Notes: a model not told the origin generated them from the letters alone. A stretch of 27,992 nt of DNA from Porphyra umbilicalis (GCA_002049455.2 KV918832.1:1-27992); one strand, 5' to 3'; shown: positions 1-5,539, counted from the stretch's first letter. Made by a program: numbers and translations.

Positions 1-40
1 CCAATAGTACGATCGTGGCTTGTCGAACAGCCAATCCGAC
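1..40 (+). promoter_or_regulatory. Paired CCAAT boxes (plus strand)
   Basis: AGCCAATAGT (its CCAAT begins at 1) and AGCCAATCCG (CCAAT at 31-35) lie 30 bp apart on the plus strand, about 50-80 bp before the GCCATTTTTTGGAGGTAAGC string. A third, GACCAATCG, lies near 3952. All copies keep them. CCAAT pairs are a classic eukaryotic promoter element, but no transcription start or clear downstream gene is visible, so the promoter reading is an inference. Confidence 0.3.
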
Positions 41-123
41 TTCATTTCTATGCTGTGTCGTCGGCTCTGCCTGCCTTCTCTCTGCAACCGCCATTTTTTG
101 GAGGTAAGCAATACTCTGATTCA

Positions 124-480
124 CCATAAGCATTTTTCTGATCTAAATGGGCGATCCAGGGCCACTCATGGGAATTTTGTTACTGGGGAAGTACTGGTAC
201 AGGCCCCTTTTTGCGGGCATTTTTCAGCCAACGAATTGAGACCCTTCAGAGCAAGCAGAGAGCATGAGCTTGCTCGTGGGACTCTCCCGGGGCGGTTCTT
301 TTTTTTTTTTTTCACAGGGGATGAGGAAAACGCCTCTTGGTGCACCAGTTGGGAAAGCTTGTGCTGGACGGATAATGTTCAGTACGAAAGCTAGACACTT
401 GGGGGCCAGTCCCAGCCCTGGGGATCAACTTGTTTTTTGTCATGATATTATTCCGCAGTTATGGCCTGATCAAGTCGTTC
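124..480. other. Intergenic stretch with hairpin and T-run, no gene seen
   Basis: No convincing coding frame. The longest plus-strand frame in unit 1 exists only because of a private extra G near 185. The other copies read a different, shorter frame. The stretch holds the hairpin and T-run at 249-312, a short self-complementary CCCAGCCCTGGG (411-422), and a weak GAGG...CCTC stem near 323-337. I checked it for U1, U2, U4, U5, U6, 5S, SRP and tRNA hallmarks and recognised none. Confidence 0.5.
249..312 (+). terminator. Hairpin followed by T-run, possible Pol III-type terminator
   Basis: A perfect 8-bp stem (GAGCAAGC at 249-256 with GCTTGCTC at 268-275, 11-nt loop) is followed 23 nt later by a T-run at 299-312. 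The T-run is 14 nt in unit 1, is interrupted as TTTTGTTTTT in units 2 and 3, and is 10 nt in units 4-7. A T-run alone is enough to stop RNA polymerase III. No A-box and B-box pair was found upstream, so a transcript is not established. Confidence 0.3.
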
Positions 481-1262
481 CTAGCAGTCGTGCCTCTCAC
501 TGCGGTCGACCGTCGTCCGGTGCGGGCAACGCGCCGCGCCCGAGCGCCACCGCCAACGCGGCAAACGAATCCGTAGGGGCATGCGGGACGAGACCGAGAC
601 CCCTGCCCGCGTTGCGTTACCCCCTTAGGTACGGGGAGACACCTGTCAGTTCGTGATCGTGCTGGCGTTTTCAAGCGCGACGGGTGCGCCCCCTGCGACT
701 CCCGTGCGGGTGGTCCGGGAACGGCGCCGTTGTGGGGGCGCCCCCCCTTCCGCGGCCCGCCAGGCCGCCCCCGCGACATGGGCGTCTCCCTGCCAGTGTC
801 GCCAAACCGTCGGCGCTTGGCGGAGCCGACATGGCCGGCTGTGTGCCACTGAGATCAGGGGCCACGCCTCTCCCTTGGCGAGGCGTCCGCCGCCCCCGGC
901 AAAAAAAACACAAAAACAAAAGATCCGCAGGGATCCAAAGAGCAAGGTACGCCGCCGCTCAGCGCGGCGGCCGCGGCACCGTCGACAGACCGCCCGGCCG
1001 GTCGTCCGACGCGCCCCTCCCGCCCCGCTGTTGGCGGCGGCGCCGTCGGTGCCTTTGTGCGGGCCACCGCCGACGCGCGCGGTTGGCCGCCATCGCGTCG
1101 GACCGCGGCGAGCGTCGCGAAAGGGTGCCCCCCCACCCCAACCCCCTCCAATTCCTAGACACGGGTCCCCTGGCGCTGGGCGCGCCGCGACTGCGACCCG
1201 CCACGCGGGAGCGGGCGGCGGGTTGCGCGGGGCACATCGTAAGCAACCGATCTCCTCATCGA
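480..1262. other. GC- and CpG-rich non-coding block with dense hairpins
   Basis: Very GC-rich, with only the A-rich string at 900-921 breaking it. All six frames stay open for long stretches, but the conceptual products are Arg/Pro/Ala-rich and mutually antisense, as expected from GC bias alone. The 53-bp duplication in unit 2 and several 1-nt indels in unit 1 shift frame without obvious consequence. It resembles a CpG island or a spacer. The block recurs in every unit (for example about 4706-5538 in unit 2). Confidence 0.6.
951..971. repeat. Perfect 8-bp GC hairpin
   Basis: GCCGCCGC (951-958), loop TCAGC, GCGGCGGC (964-971). Present unchanged in all units, for example 5227-5247 in unit 2. 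It follows the A-rich string and a GATCC...GGATC mini-palindrome at 922-936. Its role is unknown. It could act as an RNA 3'-end hairpin or simply reflect the base composition. Confidence 0.6.
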
Positions 1263-1263
1263 G

Positions 1264-1698
1264 TTACTGACCAGCGGCCGCATATGCAGCGTCAGCGCCG
1301 GCTCCATCGTCTTCCTCGTCGTCGTCATGGGCGCCGTTGGACGCGTCTTCGTCGTCATGGGCGGCAATGACACGCCACGCGGCCAGTGTGGCGGCCGCCT
1401 CGGCGTCGTAGTCCTCGACAGCAGCCGTCCTCGCACCACCAACGACGCCAGCTGCGTTCGCGTCTTCCTGCGACGTCCGGTGTGCGGGGTCAGCGAGTTG
1501 CGGGTCCCTGCCGTCCGTAAGCCGCGGCCCGTTGAACGCCCGGTCTCCCTGCGCCATGTAGACGTCGCTCACGATCATCATCTCCTCCACCCACTCGGCC
1601 CGATGGCCTGCATTGAGGCCGGGCACGACGACCACGGGCTCCTCGTCGTCGCCCGATGTGGTCGTTGCACCGATGTTGATGTGCTGCCTAATCTTCAT
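1264..1698 (-). CDS. Hypothetical acidic 144-aa protein, unit 1
   Basis: Not recognised as any family. This is the best single-exon candidate in the unit: it starts at a true ATG in a strong context (GTTACCATGA, A at -3). The codons favour GAC, GAG, GCC and GTC, and the composition is realistic where neighbouring frames are Arg/Pro-biased. Residues 17-20 are acidic (DDEE), followed by a short hydrophobic VVVVPG segment. The middle is ordinary. The C-terminal third is Ala-rich and ends with acidic clusters (DDED, then DDDEEDD at about 125-131) and an Ala-rich tail. No signal peptide, membrane segment or catalytic motif is visible. Upstream on the same strand lie a TATA box (1903-1910) and a possible 5' UTR intron (1850 down to 1708). 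A longer plus-strand ORF (1327-1902) overlaps it in antisense and in codon register, so the coding strand is not settled. Confidence 0.42.
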   Translation of the reverse strand: MKIRQHINIGATTTSGDDEEPVVVVPGLNAGHRAEWVEEMMIVSDVYMAQGDRAFNGPRLTDGRDPQLADPAHRTSQEDANAAGVVGGARTAAVEDYDAEAAATLAAWRVIAAHDDEDASNGAHDDDEEDDGAGADAAYAAAGQ

Positions 1699-1707
1699 GG
1701 TAACACG

Positions 1708-1850
1708 CTATTTTGTGAACGTGTTTTATCCTTTGACCGGTCGCGAACTGGTTCCCGGTTTGTAGGTCGCGCTCTCCGCGGTGTAGTTTGGGTCGAGAAC
1801 GAGTCGATAGAACATGGAGAGATGACATGCAGGAAAGAGGGGCAGCTTAC
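1708..1850 (-). other. Possible 5' UTR intron of the acidic-protein gene
   Basis: On the minus strand ACGG|GTAAGC (donor at 1850-1845) is followed by a pyrimidine-rich CCCCTCTTTCCTGC, and an AG at 1709-1708 lies 9 nt before the ATG. The donor GT is kept in every copy. Unit 3 has GTAAGT (10349-10344), which is closer to consensus. This is inference: no transcript evidence exists, and the acceptor lacks a strong adjacent pyrimidine tract. Confidence 0.25.
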
Positions 1851-1902
1851 CCGTTTTCGTGTGTTAATGATGGGCGACTGGCTGTCTCTGTGTGTCTCAT
1901 AG

Positions 1903-1910
1903 TTTTTATA
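1903..1910 (-). promoter_or_regulatory. TATA box upstream of the acidic-protein ORF
   Basis: Reads TATAAAAA on the minus strand, inside AATATAAAAAC. It lies about 205 nt upstream of the ATG at 1698 and would place a start site near 1875-1880. Conserved at 6179-6186, 10402-10409, 14623-14630, 18844-18851, 23066-23073 and 27290-27297. The long gap to the ATG fits a 5' UTR that contains the intron-like segment annotated separately. Confidence 0.35.
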
Positions 1911-1990
1911 TTGTCACTATGGTGTGTAGCATGGGCATCTTAGCGCAGGAGCTGGGCGACATGCTCAAGCACATGCCACTGTCTTCTGTT

Positions 1991-2272
1991 TTATGAGATG
2001 GTCTGGGTCGCTTCCATTGCAGCGCACCTGGTGCAAACAAACCAGGGGGCCTTGTTATTGAGACGGACCTGCGGCCGCTGTCGAGTTTCACAGCAGTGGA
2101 GGCAGCTCAGCACTGCGGGTAGGACGTGCGACTGTCGCCACAGATGCAGCGGGGTGCACCCTGCAGCGAGGACTTCGTGTTTGTATCGCGTCGTTGCCTG
2201 ACGCACAGCACACGTCCGCGGACAGAGTACAATGTAGGAATCAGCTCTCCCCGTGCGTCCAATGCGCCGGCC
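1991..2272 (-). CDS. Cys-rich exon-like reading frame, no ATG start
   Basis: Open from just after a TAA (2273-2275) to a TAA at 1991-1993, 93 codons, with no ATG before the last ten residues. If real it is an internal or terminal exon. One acceptor-like CAG lies at 2200-2198 after a TG/TC-rich run. Its N-terminal part reads RRIGRTGRA and then DSYIVLCP. RIGRTGRA is the usual form of superfamily 2 helicase motif VI, but motifs I-V are not seen nearby. Downstream are CPRTC, then CLHC and CTRC separated by 19 residues, a C-x2-C...C-x2-C spacing compatible with zinc binding. Only one substitution is seen across the seven copies (Pro-to-Leu before WFVCTRC in unit 7). Other copies: 6267-6548, 10490-10771, 14711-14992, 18931-19212, 23154-23435, 27378-27659. 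A Cys-containing plus-strand frame (1998-2201) overlaps it in antisense. Confidence 0.25.
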   Translation of the reverse strand, partial: GRRIGRTGRADSYIVLCPRTCAVRQATTRYKHEVLAAGCTPLHLWRQSHVLPAVLSCLHCCETRQRPQVRLNNKAPWFVCTRCAAMEATQTIS

Positions 2273-2397
2273 TTACGTTCTCAACGAGGCACAATTGCTT
2301 GGTCCTCACGGCATCTGGCCGTAGGTGTCTCCTGGTGAGCGGGAGATGGGCAGTTTAACGCAATCTAGTGCGCCCATTGGCCCATTGTAGGCACAGC

Positions 2398-2965
2398 ATG
2401 AGAAAGGACCTCACGTTTGGTTTGCTGATGCAGCGGAGGCGGCCAGAGCCTGGCACGGATTCTCCTGAACAAGATCTCCTCCCGTTCACTCCGCTGTTCT
2501 CGAACGGAAGGGTGACCGGAATCGGCTCCCGGCCAGACGGCCCGCGAACAGTACTCCTGTGCTGACTCCGTTCCATACGTCGCTTTTTTGACGCTGGACG
2601 AGACAGCGGCCGCAAAGGTGGCCGCGAAGGCGCGCAAGCAGGCGAATGAGCGGGTTCGTGACCAGCGCGCGGCTGACAAGAAAGTGAAGGACGCTGCAGC
2701 TGCAATGACCAAGCGTGCAAAGGTGGATGTCAATGAGGAGGAGATGCGTCGCGAGGCGTGGGTGCATATTGGAAGCGAAGTGTCACATGAGGCGGGCTGT
2801 CGTTTGCGGATGATGGGATTGGCTCTGCCAATAGAGAGCGTCGGCACAACGGGCGTGCGTATACATTGTGGGTGCAATGAGAGTCGCCGACCCACGTGTG
2901 ATGTACCCACACCTTACCCACCTGCAGCGCCGCCAAGTGTCGAAATAACGGTCGACACGATTTGA
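2398..2965 (+). CDS. Candidate two-exon gene, 171 aa, unit 1
   Basis: No family recognised. Exon 1 is proposed at 2398-2550 (51 codons) from an ATG with A at -3, and exon 2 at 2603-2965 (120 codons plus TGA). The 52-nt intron runs from ACA|GTACTC to GACGAG|ACA and contains a branch-like GCTGAC and a T6 tract, and it joins in phase. The exon 1 product is Arg/Pro-containing. Exon 2 begins with an Ala/Lys/Arg-rich, probably helical or coiled-coil stretch of about 35 residues (AAAKVAAKARKQANERVRDQ). An acidic EEEMRREAW segment and a less charged tail ending in Pro-rich PYPPAAPPS follow. Without splicing, exon 2 has no ATG before its middle (2704). Support for splicing: the 1-nt indel that separates units 1-3 from 4-7 falls inside the proposed intron. 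Against it: polymorphisms in exon 2 are mostly non-synonymous, though conservative. It could instead be a decayed gene fragment. Confidence 0.3.
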
Positions 2966-3163
2966 GCTTTCCACATCTACGGCAACGGCACAGCAGCGCC
3001 CTCTGTGCGAGCAACACCTTCCAACTGACCTCCACCCCAAGCACCATCACCCCTTCCCCCCTGGGGACACGCCCCGGCCGACCACATGACAGGGCGGCGG
3101 TAGATGGAGATTGGATACAATGGGCATAGTGCGACTTTTGGATGGAGGGGCGCCGGCAGTTGA

Positions 3164-3202
3164 GGGCGTGGGGTGCGGGGGGGGTGACGGCATCGGGGGG
3201 GG
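3164..3202 (+). repeat. G-quadruplex-forming tract with two long G-runs
   Basis: GGG (3164-3166), GGGG (3170-3173), G8 (3177-3184) and G8 (3195-3202) lie within 39 bp, separated by loops of 3-10 nt, which fits the G4 pattern on the plus strand. Copies are at 7440-7478, 11663-11701, 15884-15921 (both runs G7), 20104-20143 and 24328-24366. Homopolymer lengths may include sequencing error. Confidence 0.7.
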
Positions 3203-3378
3203 TTTGGTGCAGGGTGACAAAGGCAGCTTGTACGATGCAAGATGATGCGCTTTCTCGATACACACAAAACTGGAGACACAAGCGCCCGTGGTGGGCGCCA
3301 AGCATGAGCTGAGACGAGCGGTGGTGGCACAACTAGCGCCACGTGTGTGGCCACGCGGTCTTCACCGACCTGTATTTA

Positions 3379-3484
3379 GCGTGGGTCGGATGACCCAGAT
3401 AGCCACAAATGGGTTCCAAATGTGGGTACCGGCCGTTACGTGGCACGAAACGTGTCCCCGACCCACGCCACCGACCCACATTTG
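3379..3484. repeat. Two interleaved perfect 11-bp inverted repeats around GTGGGT
   Basis: GCGTGGGTCGG (3379-3389) pairs with CCGACCCACGC (3458-3468). CAAATGTGGGT (3417-3427) pairs with ACCCACATTTG (3474-3484). The order is a-b-a'-b'. A smaller GGGTC...GACCC palindrome lies at 3383-3396. The result is four GTGGGT motifs, two in each orientation, within 106 bp. It is invariant in all six complete units (7655-7760, 11878-11983, 16098-16203, 20320-20425, 24543-24648). A protein-binding cluster or pseudoknot-forming RNA would look like this. Function is not known. Confidence 0.7.
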
Positions 3485-3767
3485 CCTTGCCTACGCTCGC
3501 AAATGGCAGCCAAAACCCGTCGGCGACTGGCAGCCGCACCACTGCGCGTGCCCCCCGTATGTCCTCGTGTGCTTTGGCGGGGGGCGGCGAGTGAAGTGGC
3601 ATGCGTCGGGGGCCAGCAACAGATGTAGCCACTTGTGCGGTGGGGGTGTGTCTGCTGCGAAGCGCGACTAGTTGCCTGCCAGTGCACAAGATTGAGCCGG
3701 GCAGGGATACGTTGGAGAGGGGGGCACGAGGAAGCAGAGCCGTGTGCCAAATTACCGCTGTCAGCGC

Positions 3768-3923
3768 ATGGATGGCAGGGTCACAACATTTGACATGGCG
3801 CGGTCTCGCGTGAATCGTGTGCACGACCACAAGAGTTGGGGAGGCGATCGGACCAGACGCGCATTTGAAAACGCCAATGAGTCAAGTATTGCTGACCTCC
3901 AAAATATGGCGGTTGCAGAGTAG
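3768..3923 (+). CDS. Small 51-aa ORF ending in the inverted-repeat arm, unit 1
   Basis: ATG at 3768 (purine G at -3) to TAG at 3921-3923. The frame is also open upstream to a TGA near 3695. The product is basic in its first 31 residues and then reads NESSIADLQNMAVAE. Those last 15 residues are encoded by the left inverted-repeat arm and match VNQSIAYLQKMAVAE encoded by the other arm on the minus strand. Copies are at 8044-8199, 12267-12422, 16487-16642, 20709-20864 and 24932-25087. The only amino-acid change seen is Met-to-Leu in units 2 and 3 (AATTTG for AATATG). A minus-strand 70-aa frame overlaps in antisense. No function is recognised. It may be a real microprotein, an exon or a gene remnant. 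Confidence 0.25.
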   Translation: MDGRVTTFDMARSRVNRVHDHKSWGGDRTRRAFENANESSIADLQNMAVAE

Positions 3924-4349
3924 TTGCAATCATTCAACAGCGTACATGGACCAATCGAAACGCTAGGAATCATGTGAGTTCCTTACACAGTCTCATCATG
4001 CATCTCCGGGCGCTGGAAACGCACATCAGGATCTCAAGAAATCTGGAGAAGTTTGTTGATCTCATGACAAGTCACTGGTCTCGCCCAGAACCCTCTCCGT
4101 GCCCTCTTCAGGCCCAAGCAAGCGGCCCAAAATTCTCAGGAATTCTCATTGTGGGTTGCGATGGCTCTGCGTGACCCCTGCAAGACACGTTGATTTGCTT
4201 GCAAGATTACTGGCGCCAACTCTCAGCCAATAGTACGATCGTGGCTTGTCGAACAGCCAATCCGACTTCATTTCTATGCTGTGTCGTCGGCTCTGCCTGC
4301 CTTCTCTCTGCAACCGCCATTTTTTGGAGGTAAGCAATACTCTGATTCA
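3878..4349. repeat. Segment bounded by imperfect 43-bp inverted repeats, unit 1/2 junction
   Basis: Left arm 3878-3920 and right arm 4306-4349 are reverse complements, matching at about 39 of 44 aligned columns. The core is CTCTGCAACCGCCAT followed by a T-rich stretch and GGAGGT. They enclose 385 bp that is visibly less GC-rich than the rest of the unit and spans the chosen unit boundary. The same arrangement recurs at 8154-8625, 12377-12847, 16597-17068, 20819-21289 and 25042-25513. The right arm of the preceding unit is at 80-123. The arms read in frame as related peptides, so this may be an inverted duplication of a gene end and not a transposon terminus. No target-site duplication was recognised. 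Confidence 0.85.
3896..4174 (+). pseudogene. Open frame without ATG start in the unit end segment
   Basis: Stop-to-stop frame of 92 codons that overlaps the 51-aa ORF in another frame. Its middle part reads like ordinary protein (LETHIRISRNLEKFVDLM at about residues 40-57). The upstream part is frameshifted in units 3 and 5, where GGAATCATG is GGATCATG. Changes among copies are nearly all non-synonymous (His-to-Gln, Arg-to-Trp, Phe-to-Ile, Ile-to-Ser, Asp-to-Asn), so there is no sign of selection on the product. Most likely a remnant or a chance frame. Confidence 0.15.
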
Positions 4350-4359
4350 CCATAAGCAT
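4207..4359 (-). CDS. Small 50-aa ORF encoded across the other inverted-repeat arm
   Basis: ATG at 4359 on the minus strand to TAA at 4207-4209. It starts MLMVNQSIAYLQKMAVAERR, and residues 4-18 are related to the C-terminus of the plus-strand 51-aa ORF (about 10 of 15 identical). Here the frame continues past MAVAE instead of stopping, giving a further 32 residues. The last residues are AESWRQ in this copy and AESCRQ in the others. Copies are at 8483-8635, 12705-12857, 16926-17078, 21147-21299 and 25371-25523. The copy at 1-133 is cut by the window start. The two ORFs converge tail to tail, as expected of an inverted duplication of a coding fragment. Confidence 0.22.
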   Translation of the reverse strand: MLMVNQSIAYLQKMAVAERRQAEPTTQHRNEVGLAVRQATIVLLAESWRQ

Positions 4360-5014
4360 TTTTCTGATCTAAATGGGCGATCCAGGGCCACTCATGGGAA
4401 TTTTGTTACTGGGAAGTACTGGTACAGGCCCCTTTTTGCGGGCATTTTTCAGCCAACGAATTGAGACCCTTCAGAGCAAGCAGAGAGCATGAGCTTGCTC
4501 GTGGGACTCTCCCGGGGCGGTTCTTTTGTTTTTCGCAGGGGATGAGGAAAACGCCTCTTGGTGCACCAGTTGGGAAAAGCTTGTGCTGGACGGATAATGT
4601 TCAGTACGAAAGCTAGACACTTGGGGGCCAGTCCCAGCCCTGGGGGATCAACTTGTTTTTTGTCATGATATTATTCCGCAGTTATGGCCTGATCAAGTCG
4701 TTCCTAGCAGTCGTGCCTCTCACTGCGGTCGACCGTCGTCCGGTGCGGGCAACGCGCCCACGCCCGAGCGCCACCGCCAACGCGGCAAACGAATCCGTAG
4801 GGGCATGCGAGACGAGACCGAGACCCCTGCCCGCGTTGCGTTTCCCCCATAGGTACGAGGAGACACCTGTCAGTTCGTGATCGTGCTGGCGTTTTCAAGC
4901 GCGACGGGTGCGCCCCCTGCGACTCCGTGCGGGTGGTCCGGGAACGGCGCCGTTGTGGGGGCGCCCCCCCTTCCGCGGCCCGCCAGGCCGCCCCCGCGAC
5001 ATGGGCGTCTCCCC

Positions 5015-5120
5015 TGCCAGTGTCGCCAAACCGTCGGCGCTTGGCGGAGCCGACATGGCCGGCTGTGTGCCAGTGTCGCCAAACCGTCGGCGCTTGGCGG
5101 AGCCGACATGGCCGTCTGTG
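5015..5120. repeat. 53-bp tandem duplication private to unit 2
   Basis: Two adjacent copies, 5015-5067 and 5068-5120, both starting TGCCAGTGTCGCCAAACCGT. They differ at one base near the end (GGCCGGCTG against GGCCGTCTG). Each copy contains nested self-complementary strings (CGCCAA with TTGGCG, and GTCGGC with GCCGAC), a likely substrate for slippage. Since 53 is not a multiple of 3, the duplication shifts every reading frame through this block, which argues that the block is not coding. Confidence 0.95.
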
Positions 5121-5539
5121 TGCCACTGAGATCAGGGGCCACGCTTCTCCCCTGGCGAGGCGTCCGCCGCCCCCGGCAAAAAAACACAAAAACAAAAGAT
5201 CCGCAGGGATCCAAAGAGCAAGGTACGCCGCCGCTCAGCGCGGCGGCCGCGGCACCGTCGACAGACCGCCCGGCCGGTCGTCCGACGCGCCCCTCCCGCC
5301 CCGCCGTTGGCGGCGGCGCCGTCGGCGCCTTTGCGCGGGCCACCGCCGACGCGCGCGGTTGGCCGCCATCGCGTCGGACCGCGGCGAGCGTCGCGAAAGG
5401 GTGCCCCCCCACCCCAACCCCCTCCAATTCCTAAACACGGGTCCCCTGGCGCTGGGCGCGCCGCGACCGCGACCCGCCACGCGGGAGCGGGCGGCGGGTT
5501 GCGCGGGGCACATCGTAAGCAACCGATCTCCTCATCGAG

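Larger units (their letters stand above)
2966..3767. other. Spacer with G-rich tract and inverted-repeat cluster, no supported gene
   Basis: Long frames exist on both strands: minus 165 aa from a GTG at 3830, minus 200 aa from a TTG at 3332, and plus 127 aa from a GTG at 3288. None starts with ATG at its reported start, and the 200-aa frame is broken in unit 4, where the two G-runs lose one base each. What the stretch does hold is the G-rich tract at 3164-3202 and the GTGGGT inverted repeats at 3379-3484. Confidence 0.5.
1..4226. repeat. Tandem unit 1 (4226 bp)
   Basis: The first complete unit, taken to begin at CCAATAGTACGATCGTGGCT, a string that recurs at 4227, 8503, 12725, 16946, 21167 and 25391. 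The phase is arbitrary, because the true ends of the unit are unknown and the window happens to start here. It is the most divergent copy. It carries an extra G near 185, a 14-nt T-run at 299-312, a cluster of C-to-T changes at 1029-1192, and a GAGAGT where the other copies have GTGAGT near 2879. Detailed sub-features are annotated in this unit and apply to the others by offset. Confidence 0.97.

Noticed and set aside
20..394. 124-aa plus-strand frame at the start of unit 1
   Set aside because: It depends on a private extra G in unit 1. All other units stop after 72 codons in a different frame. It also starts with a non-ATG codon.
653..1370. Two long overlapping plus-strand frames (205 and 228 aa) and several minus-strand frames in the GC-rich block
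   Set aside because: Compositions are Arg/Pro/Ala-rich and the frames are mutually antisense, as expected in GC-rich DNA. A 53-bp duplication in unit 2 and 1-nt indels in unit 1 change the frames without selective signature.
1815..1835. GGAGAGATGACATGCAGG, loosely similar to the ACAGAGA region of U6 snRNA
   Set aside because: The essential ACAGAGA and the surrounding U6 sequence are absent.
1919..1996. 25-aa plus-strand ORF with strong Kozak context (ATG at 1919)
   Set aside because: Too short to support by itself, frameshifted in unit 5 by a 1-nt deletion, and it overlaps the minus-strand promoter region.
2653..2663. GGTTCGTGACC, close to a tRNA B-box
   Set aside because: No matching A-box at the right distance, no cloverleaf, and the string lies within the candidate coding exon.
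2365..2910. 181-aa minus-strand frame
   Set aside because: Antisense shadow of the Ala/Lys-rich plus-strand exon. It is Ser/Arg-rich and broken into two pieces by the extra C in units 4-7.
2730..3332. 200-aa minus-strand frame with several Cys and His
   Set aside because: Starts at TTG, runs through the G-homopolymers, and is rearranged in unit 4 by their 1-nt changes. It is antisense to the better plus-strand candidate.
3333..3830. 165-aa minus-strand frame, intact in six units
   Set aside because: Starts at GTG, covers the GTGGGT inverted-repeat cluster, and its peptide shows no domain or realistic composition. Openness is probably due to base composition, and the only substitution seen is non-synonymous (Leu-to-Ser).
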